Source: Ilyomonas sp964249755 (GTDB lineage: Bacteria > Bacteroidota > Bacteroidia > Chitinophagales > Chitinophagaceae). Taken from it: a DNA stretch of 64,000 bases. Where the stretch lies: the NCBI GenBank assembly GCA_964249755.1, contig CAXUDB010000004.1, forward strand, positions 310,001-374,000. The letters are read 5' to 3'. Positions within the stretch are counted from its first letter, which is position 1. Every line of letters begins with the position of its first letter. Below, in pieces: positions 50,736 to 60,134 of the stretch. The notes under the pieces were generated by a model. That model made no database searches. It worked only from the letters and a program-made list of their open reading frames with translations, and was not told where the DNA came from. Both the position numbers and the translations under genes were made by a program.

Positions 50736-52276
50736 TGCAGCTTGCCCTGCAAAGTGGTTTTGCTCTTGCCAAAGTCTTCGCTTCTTTCCTCTTCCACCCT
50801 TATTTTATCACCCTCTGAATAGCAGGTAAATGTATCGGTATGCGGGCTTTCTATGTAACGCAGAATAAGTTGAAGCGTATTGGCATCCTTCCATATATAA
50901 GCCGCCGCTATCCTGGCAGGATAAATCATCGAAGTGTTTTCAATCGCACCGGATAACAACGAAGGACCCGGTTTGTTTGTTTGAGAATAGTTCCAGTTGC
51001 TGTTATTAAAAGGTATGGAGTAAGAAGCCTTGTCGGTTGAAAAAGCAACGGAACAAGTTCCGTTTGCGAAATGAAATGCTATCTTCTGCAATTGCAGTTT
51101 GTTGGTATCAAGCAAGAAGGTTTTGCCGTTTAACAAAACTGCATTGTCTTCAACACTTTTTGAAGGTGCCGGTAAAGTCAATGCCTTTAGTTGTTTCGCT
51201 AATGCGTCATCAGCCGCCGCATCAGCCGGCAGAGCTTTGTCTTTAAAGGCAGGCAACAAATACTGCCACACCAGGTTTATCTCCGATTGCATATCGGCGG
51301 TTTCTGCCGTGATGGCAAGCGCCACATCTTTATCCGGCATTACAATCATAAACTGGCCAAATGCACCATCACCTCTGAATGCATTGTTGCGGCAGCGCCA
51401 CATCTGGTAGCAGTAGCCCTGCAGCCAGTCGCTTGAATCTCTTTTAGATTGCGGTGCCGATGGGTCTTGCATAATCTTCATCGTGCTGGCTTCTTTTACC
51501 CAATCTGCCGAAATGATTTGTTTGCCATTCCACTTGCCGCTTTGCAAAAAAAGCTGCGCAAACTTTGCCATGTCTTCCGTCTTCAAACGCAAGCCCCAGC
51601 CACCGGTGTTGATGCCTTTGGTATCGGTTTCCCAATCGGCACCTTGTATGCCTAACGGAGCGAATAAGCGGGGCGATAAATAATCAATCGTTTTTTGTCC
51701 TGTTACCTTTTGCACAATGGCACTTAGCATATAAGTGCCAAGTGAGTTATATAAAAACGTTGTGCCCGGTTCCTCTACAATCGGTGTGGCTAAAAATCCC
51801 TTTATCCAGTTGCTGTCTTTGCCAACTAAAGGCGTCGGGTCGGGGCTTTGTCCGTCCGACATCATCAATACATCCTTTACTGTTAGTTCAGACAAATAAT
51901 GGCTGACTGTATCTGGCAATTCGTTTGGAAAGAAGCTGATGACTTTATCGTTTAAGGAAAGCTTTTTTTCTTGTACCGCAAAGCCAATGGCAGTTGCAGT
52001 AAAGCTCTTACTGCAGGAGTATAAAGTATGTTTTAAATCGGCACGATAAGGATTCCACCAACCTTCGGCAATCACTTTTCCGTGGCGCAATAACATGAAG
52101 CTGTGAAACTCTGTTTTGCTGTGCGAAGCGGCATCTACAAAAGCAGAAATATCTTTTGCTGAAACACCTTGCGCTTCGGGCGTGCTGTGAGGTAAAGTAC
52201 TGCTTTGCTGCGCGATACAATTACTGGTAATGATAAACAGCAGAGTTGCAATAAACATGAATTTAAAATGAGACAT
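50729..52276 (-). CDS. Beta-lactamase-like serine hydrolase
   Basis: About 515 residues with signal peptide. Class C/DD-peptidase motif SCSKSFTATAIG (SxxK) and YNSLGTYML (YxN-like) in the N-terminal domain, then a C-terminal beta domain of about 140 residues. Periplasmic esterase or peptidase of unknown substrate. Start placed at 52276 because it opens the signal sequence (MSHFKFMFIATLLFIITSNCIAQ). Confidence 0.88.
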   Translation of the reverse strand: MSHFKFMFIATLLFIITSNCIAQQSSTLPHSTPEAQGVSAKDISAFVDAASHSKTEFHSFMLLRHGKVIAEGWWNPYRADLKHTLYSCSKSFTATAIGFAVQEKKLSLNDKVISFFPNELPDTVSHYLSELTVKDVLMMSDGQSPDPTPLVGKDSNWIKGFLATPIVEEPGTTFLYNSLGTYMLSAIVQKVTGQKTIDYLSPRLFAPLGIQGADWETDTKGINTGGWGLRLKTEDMAKFAQLFLQSGKWNGKQIISADWVKEASTMKIMQDPSAPQSKRDSSDWLQGYCYQMWRCRNNAFRGDGAFGQFMIVMPDKDVALAITAETADMQSEINLVWQYLLPAFKDKALPADAAADDALAKQLKALTLPAPSKSVEDNAVLLNGKTFLLDTNKLQLQKIAFHFANGTCSVAFSTDKASYSIPFNNSNWNYSQTNKPGPSLLSGAIENTSMIYPARIAAAYIWKDANTLQLILRYIESPHTDTFTCYSEGDKIRVEEERSEDFGKSKTTLQGKLHY

Positions 52277-52568
52277 AGCATCGTTTTTAAAAGAGAGACA
52301 AGATAAGAAATGAAATGATCTGGATGGCAACAGATCTCTCATTAATGCTTTCCTTCCAGCGCTTTCTGTTCTGAATTTACAGAGTATGAAATGCTAACTG
52401 TTTTTATAAAAGCGTATAGTTAGCAATAGAAGGAGTAGAGATATGGTAAAAGCTACAATATTGCTTTTACGTAATGAAGTTTGTAAGCATCCGGTTGAAG
52501 CTGAAATAATTTTGTTTCTTAACGAAAGAAAGAATTGTTTACAGAAGCTATGAAAAGACAAATCAGGG
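52277..52568. other. Intergenic stretch of about 290 bases
   Basis: AT-rich, between the serine hydrolase gene and the endonuclease III-like gene on the same strand. No supported gene or strong hairpin seen. Confidence 0.4.
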
Positions 52569-53375
52569 TTACAACTCAATCTTTTTCTCTAATATTTCTT
52601 TGCCTGTCGGGCAAAGATCGAGCACTACACAGCGTTCGCAATCGGGATGATAATGATAGCAACATTTTTGCCCGTGTAGCATCATCAACTGATGATTGTC
52701 GTAAACATCCTGTGCCGTGAAATCCGCAGGCAGCAGGTCTTCCAGCGCCTGATGCGCTTTGGCTTCGCCAATTTTTTTATCAATAATGCCTAAGCGTACC
52801 GCTACGCGAAAATGATGAGAATCTACCGGTAGCGCTTTCCCTCTCAGCGTGCTAAATGACAGCACTGCGGCACTTGTCTTCGGCCCTACACCTGGCAATT
52901 CTTCCAGCCATTCGCGGGCTTCCTTAATGCTCATATTGACTAAATTATCCAGCGTTAATTTTCCATTGCGCTGCGTTATCATTCGCAATACCTGCTGTAT
53001 GCGCGGTGCTTTTTGTTCAGGCCAAGTGCAAGGTTGAATGGCAAGCTGCACTTCGTCAACCGGCGCATCCCGCACGGCTTCCCATGAGCCAAACTGTTCT
53101 ACCAGATTATCATACGCTTTGCCGGAATCTCTATTCTTAGTGCGGTGTGATAGGAGCGAAGAGACCAACTCGCTCAAAGGATCTAAATCATGAAAATACT
53201 TAATGCCTTTGCCATATACTTCTGCGAGGCGATGGTGAACTTCCAGGCTTAATTCTGCTTTGTTATCTGTTGTAGCGAGCATGATGCTTACTTTTTTATG
53301 GTTAGCGGATGATAAAGCAAGCGGTTTGCTTTCTTTATATCCCTCTGTCTTTTTTACCAATTCTTGTGCCGCCAA
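52569..53375 (-). CDS. Endonuclease III-like DNA glycosylase (HhH-GPD, 4Fe-4S)
   Basis: 268 residues. Helix-hairpin-helix LEELPGVGPKTSAAVLSFSTL with the catalytic Lys, VDSHHFRVAVRLG with the catalytic Asp, and a C-terminal cluster motif with C-x6-C-x2-C-x5-C spacing, CYHYHPDCERCVVLDLC. Base excision repair of oxidised pyrimidines or related. The gene may start later (MLATTDNKAELSLE) than the first ATG. Confidence 0.9.
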   Translation of the reverse strand: MAAQELVKKTEGYKESKPLALSSANHKKVSIMLATTDNKAELSLEVHHRLAEVYGKGIKYFHDLDPLSELVSSLLSHRTKNRDSGKAYDNLVEQFGSWEAVRDAPVDEVQLAIQPCTWPEQKAPRIQQVLRMITQRNGKLTLDNLVNMSIKEAREWLEELPGVGPKTSAAVLSFSTLRGKALPVDSHHFRVAVRLGIIDKKIGEAKAHQALEDLLPADFTAQDVYDNHQLMMLHGQKCCYHYHPDCERCVVLDLCPTGKEILEKKIEL

Positions 53376-53433
53376 AGGGAAGATTAAAAGATATGATTCT
53401 ATATTTTCAGTTGGTCTATTTTATTTCATACCA

Positions 53434-53466
53434 TAAAAAAGCGGGCAAGAAAACTCTTGCCCGCCA
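53434..53466 (-). terminator. Terminator of galM
   Basis: 10-bp perfect stem (53441-53450 with 53455-53464); on the minus strand it is followed by TTTTTTATGG. Directly downstream of the aldose epimerase stop. Confidence 0.9.
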
Positions 53467-53486
53467 CTGCTTAGTTGGTTTGCAGC

Positions 53487-54650
53487 TTACTTGTTCACCG
53501 AGACTTTATACTCGGTTATAGAATGAAAAGTTTGTCCCGGACGCAAAATTGTAGTTGGGAAAGAAGGTGTGTTTGGCGAGTTAGGAAAATGTTGTGTTTC
53601 CATGCAAAAGCCGGTATATTGATTAATTGGTTTGCCGCCCGATGTTTTAATAGAACCATCCAAAAAGTTGCCACTATAAAACTGTAGACCCGGCTGTGTG
53701 GTAAACACTTCCAGCTTGCGACCGCTGAGGCTATCGGTCACTTCCGCCACTTTGGTAAGACTGCTGTCTTTTTTATTCAATACGAAATTGTGGTCATAGC
53801 CAATAGGGTCGCTATGTATTTGCTGAATGCGTTCACCAATTAAATGAGCTGTTGTAAAGTCGAATGGTGTTTCTTTAACCGGTGCTAACTGCCCGGTTGG
53901 AATAAGTGTTGTATCTACAGGTGTGAAGCGGTCGGCATCTATCATTACAGAATGCTTCAATATGGTATTGCTTATATCGCCGGTAAGATTAAAATAGCTG
54001 TGGTTAGTGAGGTTTAAAGGTGTAGCTTTATCGGTGGTAGCACTGTATTCTATTTTCAATGCATTGTCATCAGTGAGAGAGAAAGTAACATGCGAGGTGA
54101 GGTTGCCTGGATATCCTTCTTCCCCATCTTTACTCAGATAAGTCAGCGTTAGCTGTGGCTTACTGGAAGCTGTGTCAGACACTGTCCATACTTGTTTGTC
54201 GAAGCCTTTCTTTCCACCATGCAAATGGTTCTGCCCATTATTGGTAGCTAATGAATATTCCTTACCATCCAGTGTGAACTTGCCCTTTGCAATACGATTG
54301 CCATAGCGACCTACGGTTGCACCGAAATAAGGTACGCCGGCAGTATATCCGCTCAGGCTGTCGAAGCCAATAACAATGCTGCTTTTACCACCGTTTTTAT
54401 CTGGTGCTACAAAAGAGGTAATCGTTCCGCCATAGTCTGATATTTTCACCTGCACACCATTATTGTTGGTTAATGTGAAAAGATGAACCGGCTTGTTATC
54501 GAACGTTCCCCAATCAGCTAACGCCAAGCCCGGCTTTGAGGATAAGCTGTCGGAAGAGGTTGTACTGCCACTATCAGTTGTGCCATTATTGCAAGCCATA
54601 CAGAATACGTTTAGAAGTAGAAGAACAGATAAAAAATGATTTGTTTTCAT
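53487..54650 (-). CDS. galM: Aldose 1-epimerase (galactose mutarotase) lipoprotein
   Basis: 387 residues; lipobox LLLLNVFCMAC. Family motifs: ISDYGGTITSFVAPDKNG, FGATVGRYGNRIAKGKF, NNGQNHLHGGKKGFDKQVW (catalytic His), LTNHSYFNLTG (second His), PVKETPFDF and the C-terminal CMETQHFPNSPN with catalytic Glu. Exported, lipid-anchored form common in Bacteroidota, interconverting anomers of free sugars. Confidence 0.93.
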   Translation of the reverse strand: MKTNHFLSVLLLLNVFCMACNNGTTDSGSTTSSDSLSSKPGLALADWGTFDNKPVHLFTLTNNNGVQVKISDYGGTITSFVAPDKNGGKSSIVIGFDSLSGYTAGVPYFGATVGRYGNRIAKGKFTLDGKEYSLATNNGQNHLHGGKKGFDKQVWTVSDTASSKPQLTLTYLSKDGEEGYPGNLTSHVTFSLTDDNALKIEYSATTDKATPLNLTNHSYFNLTGDISNTILKHSVMIDADRFTPVDTTLIPTGQLAPVKETPFDFTTAHLIGERIQQIHSDPIGYDHNFVLNKKDSSLTKVAEVTDSLSGRKLEVFTTQPGLQFYSGNFLDGSIKTSGGKPINQYTGFCMETQHFPNSPNTPSFPTTILRPGQTFHSITEYKVSVNK

Positions 54651-54793
54651 ACAGCGAAGAATATTTTTTGATGCGGCAAATTAAAGCATAAAAAAACGCG
54701 GTCTTTAAATTAAGTGTGTGAAATAATTTATAGTGAATCTGTTTTATCCGGTTATTGTTAAATATAGCTGCCATAACTCAGTTATATTGTACA

Positions 54794-55876
54794 TTAAAAC
54801 AACTTCCCCTGCTCACCCGGTCTTCTAAACTGCGTACAGTCAAGATCCCAACGCTCTGCATTCAACTTATACAGTTTGTTGTATTTGACAAACTGCTGTC
54901 TCACCAAATCACCAATTGGTCCTTCGCCACGCATACGCACACCCCAGCGACTGTCGTTCACTTTGCCATCGTGGCTTTTCTCTATCAGGTGCCACACTTT
55001 GTCTGCCCGGTCCGGGAAATTTTTAAACAACCAATCGTGAAATAAGAATTTAATAGCACCATTCAAACGGATGAATGTATACGTGGAAAACGTAGCGCCG
55101 TTTTCGCTCGCTGCTTTCATGATGCGCTGCATCTCATGCTCATTTAAACCAGGTATCATAGGTCCCAACATCACGCCCATTCTTACGCCTTCCGCACTCA
55201 ATTCTTTTATCACCCGAAGCCGCTGCCTGCCGGTTGTGGTGCGAGGTTCCATCACACGCCGCAAATCATCCTGAAAAGAAGTGATAGAAACCAAAATACT
55301 CACTAAGTTTTTCTTTGCCATGGCAATCAGCACATCTTTATCTCTGAGAATGCCTGCATTTTTTGTAATGATGCCAACCGGCTGATTGAACTCCAAACAT
55401 ACTTCCAGCAACTGTCTTGTAATGCGGAACTTTTTTTCGGCGGGCTGATAGCAGTCGGTATTGCCTGAAAGACTAATGGGCACACATTCCCACTGCGGGT
55501 TCATCAAGAATTTACGAAGCAGTTGTGGCGCTTCTTTCTTTACCAATATCTTCGATTCAAAATCAAGACCTGCGCTATATCCCCAGTATTCAAAAGAGTT
55601 GCGCGCATAGCAATAAATACAACCATGCTCACAACCCTGGTAGGGATTCATGCTGTACATCATTCCAACATCAGGGCTTTCCACTTTGTTTACTATTGTC
55701 TTTGGGTGGATATCTATAAACTGCGTGTGTACGGTAGATTCTATCCAGTCGTCAATGCCTTCAATGTGTTCCTGCGTCCGTTCATTAATAATAAAATGAT
55801 TCTTCGTATTAAACTGTGCGCCTCTGCCTTTTTTGTACGCATCAGCGTTTTGAAGTTCTTCTTCATCTTGGTTCAT
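54794..55876 (-). CDS. PA0069-like radical SAM protein
   Basis: About 360 residues. The 4Fe-4S motif is GCEHGCIYCYARNS (CxxxCxxC), followed by EAPQLLRKFL and SISTTNCYQ-like PISLSGNTDCYQPAEK, as in spore photoproduct lyase-like/PA0069 proteins. Function of this subgroup is unknown; nucleic acid repair has been suggested by kinship with SplB. Start is 55876, at MNQDEEELQNADAYKKGRG. Confidence 0.88.
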   Translation of the reverse strand: MNQDEEELQNADAYKKGRGAQFNTKNHFIINERTQEHIEGIDDWIESTVHTQFIDIHPKTIVNKVESPDVGMMYSMNPYQGCEHGCIYCYARNSFEYWGYSAGLDFESKILVKKEAPQLLRKFLMNPQWECVPISLSGNTDCYQPAEKKFRITRQLLEVCLEFNQPVGIITKNAGILRDKDVLIAMAKKNLVSILVSITSFQDDLRRVMEPRTTTGRQRLRVIKELSAEGVRMGVMLGPMIPGLNEHEMQRIMKAASENGATFSTYTFIRLNGAIKFLFHDWLFKNFPDRADKVWHLIEKSHDGKVNDSRWGVRMRGEGPIGDLVRQQFVKYNKLYKLNAERWDLDCTQFRRPGEQGKLF

Positions 55877-55999
55877 TGGTAGTTGGTTTGTTGATGAGTA
55901 GTAAGTAGAAAATAAGAGTTGTGAATGTTGAATGAATTTGTTTAGGTTCAATCTTCATCTTCCATCCTCTTTTTAGATAGTAATTGTGAGTAGATGATA

Positions 56000-56638
56000 C
56001 TATCCAAACAAAGATGCCTGAACCGAATCGGGTGGAAGATTACGGAAAGGAAAATCAGCCACGGTCTGGTATCTTTTATTTCCGATCCTGCGTTTCAATA
56101 AAGTCATTTTAGTGGCAATAAAGCGACCGGTAAAAGAGGAATGACTGTATTCAAGCCAGGCTTTTTCATGTTGCCAGGGCACGAGTTGTCGTGCAATGGT
56201 GATATGAGGCTCAGTCATAAAGAAGGGTTTGAAATTGGCGTCGTATTTTAACAAAGGCTGCGCTTCTTTCAACACTTTCACAAGGTTAAGAATCGGCACT
56301 TTGCTGGTAACGTTGATAAAAATGGTGTGCGAAGGAAATGTGCCGAAATTATGTAACTCGATTTTAATAGAAGGTTGCGTAGCACAGATACTTCCAAAGC
56401 GGGTAACAATGCGGTTTTCCACGGCTTCCAGTTGTAAAAACTTCAAAAGTGTTAGATGTGGCTTGGTATAAACAGCCATCGGATGCTTGTATTTATCGGC
56501 AAACTCTGTCTTAATGTTCATAATATCGTTCCATAAGTCTTCTCTTGGTGTTAAGACCAAAAGATACTCGGCTACAGAATAGCCGGCCGGCACTTTGGAG
56601 ATGGAAATATTACGCGTGCTTTCTTCACGGATCTGCAT
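56000..56638 (-). CDS. 2H phosphoesterase (2'-5' RNA ligase/CPDase family)
   Basis: 212 residues. Two H-x-T/S-hydrophobic motifs, KPHLTLLKF and EPHITIARQL, about 90 residues apart, define the 2H fold that acts on 2',3'-cyclic phosphates or 2'-5' bonds. The N-terminal segment (ISKVPAGYSVAEYLLVLTP) fits the family. The enzyme could act on cyclic-phosphate RNA ends, the same kind of end RtcB uses, but it is 20 kb away and any link is speculative. Confidence 0.85.
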   Translation of the reverse strand: MQIREESTRNISISKVPAGYSVAEYLLVLTPREDLWNDIMNIKTEFADKYKHPMAVYTKPHLTLLKFLQLEAVENRIVTRFGSICATQPSIKIELHNFGTFPSHTIFINVTSKVPILNLVKVLKEAQPLLKYDANFKPFFMTEPHITIARQLVPWQHEKAWLEYSHSSFTGRFIATKMTLLKRRIGNKRYQTVADFPFRNLPPDSVQASLFG

Positions 56639-56772
56639 AGAATAGTTTTTAATTGGCGATAGATTGGATACCTAAATTATTTAGCAAAATAAATACTAAT
56701 TATTTTAGTAATCAAAAATTGATTCTAAAAAATAATTTGGCATCAATAGAAAGGCTGATGCACTTTTGCGCT

Positions 56773-56967
56773 TCATTAGGTTTGAAGCCACAAACAAATG
56801 GCTTTGATTAAAAGGGAAGTCCGTGTGTAAGTCCGGCGCTATCCCCGTAGCTGTAAGTTGCATCCCAAAACAATTTGGGAAAGTCTTCAATACATACGTC
56901 ACTGTGGTGTGGTAAGCGCCATGGGAAGACATTGAAGATGCAGCAAGCCAGAAGACCTGCCTGATGA
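56773..56967 (+). promoter_or_regulatory. Cobalamin riboswitch upstream of btuB
   Basis: P1 forms between 56773-56780 and 56960-56967. The conserved core is visible: AAAAGGGAA, TCCGGCGCTATCCCCGTAGCTGTAA and the B12 box AGCCAGAAGACCTGCC (56945-56961). It controls the TonB-dependent receptor downstream. Regulatory mode: ligand binding is expected to lower expression. Confidence 0.95.
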
Positions 56968-56979
56968 ACATATTTCGCT

Positions 56980-57075
56980 GAGCTTTCGGGTGAAAAGCCG
57001 GAGATGTAGGTGCCTTCTGCTGCAGAGGAAGGTTTATGCATTTCTATGTCTTTCAGTATCGCGAAAGCTCATTTT
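56980..57075 (+). promoter_or_regulatory. Expression platform of the cobalamin riboswitch
   Basis: A long-range stem can form between 56980-56988 (GAGCTTTCG) and 57062-57070 (CGAAAGCTC), followed by ATTTTT, giving a terminator-like element about 40 bases before the btuB start. Confidence 0.55.
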
Positions 57076-57109
57076 TCATCATTATTTCTAACAGGTAAAC
57101 AACTGAAAA

Positions 57110-59053
57110 ATGAGCCGTAAAATTTTTGTGATCAATTCTTTCTTTTTCTTCTTTTCTTCCTTTCTCCATGCGCAGGACACGAGCTATAACCAATTGAACG
57201 AAGTAGTGGTTACGGCAAATAAATTTGAACAAAAGCAAAGCACCACCGGCAAGGTAATCACCGTCATCAACAAAGAGCTGATTGATAAAAGCATTGGTAA
57301 AACGTTGCCGCAATTATTGAATGAACAAGCGGGAATTATCATCAATGGTGCGTTGAATAATGTAGGTAGTGTGCAAACTGTTTACACACGTGGCGCTTCG
57401 TCAGGTCGAACCTTAATTCTGCTGGATGGAATTCCCGTGAATGATCCTTCGATGATCAATAATGAATTTGACCTGAACCTGTTTTCGTTAAGTAACATTG
57501 AGCGCATCGAGATCTGTAAAGGCGCACAATCTACACTCTATGGAAGCGATGCAGTAGCGGGTGTTATTAATATCATCACAACCAAAAAAGATATCAATAA
57601 GGCCTTTAATGGAGACGCGGCAATAAGCGCAGGCAATTACGGCTCACTGAAGGGCAACCTTCAGTTGTATGGTAAAAGCGGTAGGTTTAGCTATACGGCA
57701 CGCTATGCGCAACTACGTACAAATGGTTTTTCATCTGCAACAGACACAGCACAGAGCAGCAATAAAAGATTTGACCCTGATGGCTATGATGGTAAAGTGG
57801 CGAATGCGCAACTGGATTTTCGTGCAACAGACGCGCTAACATTAAAGACCTTTATCTTATACAGCCGTTACGATGCAGATATTGATGCCGGCGTGTTTAC
57901 AGACGATAAAGATTATTCCATACATAACACCAACCTCCTTACAGGTGCTGGTTTCGTGTTTAAAAAAAATAGATTCAGACTTACCGGTAATTATCAATAC
58001 AGCGAACCGAACCGGCGTTATCTCAACGACAGTTTAGACAAGACAAGTACTATCTACGAGAACAACCATTATGGCAACAAAACGCAGTATGCCGAATTGT
58101 ATGGCAATATTATGTTGGGCAAACATTTCATCTTACTGGCAGGCAGCGACTACCGTTTTTCTTCTTACCATCAGTTATACCTTTCAGTAAGCGGTTTCGG
58201 TCCTTTTAACGATACTGTTCCTTCCCGTTCTACACATCAGACTTCAGCATATGCTTCTGTTATTTTTAAAGCAATAGGCGATAAGCTGAATATAGAAGGA
58301 GGCGGAAGGTATAACGACCATTCTATCTATGGCAATAATTGGACGTACACTTTCAATCCATCTTATGCCATTGATAGTCATTTCAGAATTTTTGCTGATG
58401 TTTCTTCCGGCTATAAAGCGCCCGGTATTTTCCAGTTGTTTGATGTGTACAGCGGTAATAAAAATCTGAAGGCTGAAACCTCAAGAAACTACGAGGCAGG
58501 CTTGTCGGTGCAGGACAAAAATATACAGGCAAGAGCCGTTTATTTTTACCGCGATATAAAAAATGGTATTGACTATAACTATGTCAACTTTCAATACTTC
58601 AACTATGTAAGGCAAAAAGTAAATGGTGTTGAACTCGAAGTAACAGCGAAGCCAGCCAGTTATCTTACAGTCAATGTTAACTATACTTTTTTATCGTCAA
58701 GCGAAACATCACAGAACCGCAAAACCAATTATGATACGGTTACTTATCACTACCTCTTGAGAAGACCGAAAAACAGTTTAAATGCAACGGTAGGCATCCA
58801 ACCTTTAAAGCCTTTCTACCTCTCGCTTTCTGCAAAATATGTAAGCAGGCGCTATGATGTAGGTGGGTATCAATTGCCCGATGTAAACCTGAAAGCATAC
58901 TGCTTGTTTGATGTTTATGCCGAATATATCCCGCAGGAAAAAACAAAACTATTTGCACAAGTGCAGAATCTGTTTAATCATAGTTTCTATGATGTGTATG
59001 GCTACAATTCCATCCCGTTTTTATTGAATGCAGGCGTGCAATTTTCTTTTTAA
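57110..59053 (+). CDS. btuB: TonB-dependent cobalamin receptor BtuB-like
   Basis: 647 residues. Signal peptide (through LHAQD); plug domain with EVVVTANKFEQKQSTTGKVI (TonB-box-like start), TLPQLLNEQAGIIINGALNNVGSVQTVYTRGASSGRTLILLDGIPV, IERIEICKGAQSTLYGSDAVAGVINIIT; then a 22-strand barrel ending in Phe (LNAGVQFSF). The cobalamin riboswitch in its leader fixes the substrate as a corrinoid. It needs ExbB-ExbD/TonB energy; an exbBD pair lies at the window start. Confidence 0.95.
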   Translation: MSRKIFVINSFFFFFSSFLHAQDTSYNQLNEVVVTANKFEQKQSTTGKVITVINKELIDKSIGKTLPQLLNEQAGIIINGALNNVGSVQTVYTRGASSGRTLILLDGIPVNDPSMINNEFDLNLFSLSNIERIEICKGAQSTLYGSDAVAGVINIITTKKDINKAFNGDAAISAGNYGSLKGNLQLYGKSGRFSYTARYAQLRTNGFSSATDTAQSSNKRFDPDGYDGKVANAQLDFRATDALTLKTFILYSRYDADIDAGVFTDDKDYSIHNTNLLTGAGFVFKKNRFRLTGNYQYSEPNRRYLNDSLDKTSTIYENNHYGNKTQYAELYGNIMLGKHFILLAGSDYRFSSYHQLYLSVSGFGPFNDTVPSRSTHQTSAYASVIFKAIGDKLNIEGGGRYNDHSIYGNNWTYTFNPSYAIDSHFRIFADVSSGYKAPGIFQLFDVYSGNKNLKAETSRNYEAGLSVQDKNIQARAVYFYRDIKNGIDYNYVNFQYFNYVRQKVNGVELEVTAKPASYLTVNVNYTFLSSSETSQNRKTNYDTVTYHYLLRRPKNSLNATVGIQPLKPFYLSLSAKYVSRRYDVGGYQLPDVNLKAYCLFDVYAEYIPQEKTKLFAQVQNLFNHSFYDVYGYNSIPFLLNAGVQFSF

Positions 59054-59092
59054 AATGATTGAATGCAGGCGTGCAATTTTCTTTTTAAAATG
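59023..59092 (+). repeat. 35-bp tandem duplication at the end of btuB
   Basis: 59023-59057 is repeated exactly at 59058-59092. The first copy includes the last codons and stop of btuB, so the second is a non-coding echo. A recent slippage or replication event. Confidence 0.9.
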
Positions 59093-59103
59093 CTGGTTTT
59101 TAT

Positions 59104-59138
59104 AACGCTGTCAGGATTTGTAACCCTGACAGCGTTTT
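59104..59138 (+). terminator. Terminator-like hairpin after btuB
   Basis: 12-bp stem (59104-59115 with 59125-59136) and a short TTTT; an imperfect second copy of its right arm follows at about 59155-59172. Confidence 0.7.
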
Positions 59139-59203
59139 GCTTGTTGCAGGTTGTATAACCCTGACGGCGTTATCAGTTACCTTTGCCGCAAACTGAATAC
59201 GGG

Positions 59204-59794
59204 ATGTATTTTCGCTTAGATGAACTGGTCACTATTACCTTCACGTTGTTTGCCGTGATAGATATTGTTGGTTCTATTCCTTTGCTCATTTCGGTGAAGG
59301 AAAGAACGGGCGGCGAAATCAATTCGATGCAGGCAACGGCGATTTCCGGTGCGCTAATGATTCTCTTCCTTTTTCTTGGCAGGCAGTTTTTAAGTGTGTT
59401 AGGTCTTGATGTGCATTCGTTTGCTGTAGGCGGTTCTATCGTTATCTTCCTTCTGGGGCTTGAGATGGTGCTTGGGCACGAAATATTCAAAGGCGATTCA
59501 GGTGGCGGCGCTTCCATTTTTGTACCTGTAGCTTTCCCCACCATTGCGGGCAGCGGCACGCTCACCACCATCATGTCGCTGAAAGCCAATTACCACGATA
59601 CGGCTATTCTCATCGGTATCTTTGTCAATCTCATCATTATTTATTTTGTATTGCTGTCGCTCAATCACATTGAGCGCTTGCTGGGCAAAGCAGGCATGGT
59701 TGCGGTACGCAAATTCTTTGGTGTTATCCTCATTGCAATAGCCGTAAAAATCTTCAGTACCAATCTTCCTTTTTTGTTAAAAGGTAAATTTTAA
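59204..59794 (+). CDS. MarC-family integral membrane protein
   Basis: About 196 residues, six helices. Segments FTLFAVIDIVGSIPLLISV, FLGRQFLSVLGLDVHSFAVGGSIVIFLLGLEMVLG and VPVAFPTIAGSGTLTTIMSL carry the duplicated MarC/UPF0056 motif (PxxG.GT). Function unproven; once named for multiple antibiotic resistance. Start placed at ATG 59204. Confidence 0.9.
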   Translation: MYFRLDELVTITFTLFAVIDIVGSIPLLISVKERTGGEINSMQATAISGALMILFLFLGRQFLSVLGLDVHSFAVGGSIVIFLLGLEMVLGHEIFKGDSGGGASIFVPVAFPTIAGSGTLTTIMSLKANYHDTAILIGIFVNLIIIYFVLLSLNHIERLLGKAGMVAVRKFFGVILIAIAVKIFSTNLPFLLKGKF

Positions 59795-59806
59795 AAATCA
59801 GCATGT

Positions 59807-60133
59807 ATGACCTTAGAAGAGGCGCAGCAACAGGTAGATGAATGGATTCGAACCGTTGGCGTACGCTACTTTAACGAGCTGACCAACCTTGGCATATTAA
59901 TGGAAGAAGTGGGGGAATTAAGCCGGGTAATAGTGCGCAAATATGGCGAACAGAGTAATAAAGAAAGTGATAAGAACAAAGAATTAGCTGATGAAATGGC
60001 GGATGTATTGTGGGTGCTGATTTGCCTGGCTAACCAAACAGGTGTGAACCTAACAGATGCCTTACAGAAAAATTTTGAAAAGAAGAATTTGCGTGATGCA
60101 AACCGGCACCGGAACAACGAAAAACTAATGTAG
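59807..60133 (+). CDS. MazG-like nucleotide pyrophosphohydrolase
   Basis: 108 residues. NTP-PPase signature: EEVGELSRVIVR (ExxE) and ELADEMADVLWVLICLAN (ExxD), binding Mg2+ and hydrolysing a nucleoside triphosphate to monophosphate. It follows marC by 12 bases and ends one base before the YihY-like gene. Confidence 0.9.
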   Translation: MTLEEAQQQVDEWIRTVGVRYFNELTNLGILMEEVGELSRVIVRKYGEQSNKESDKNKELADEMADVLWVLICLANQTGVNLTDALQKNFEKKNLRDANRHRNNEKLM

Positions 60134-60134
60134 T

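Noticed and set aside
56000..56638. 2H phosphoesterase as a dedicated partner of RtcB
   Set aside because: Chemistry would fit, but it is about 20 kb away in a different transcription unit.
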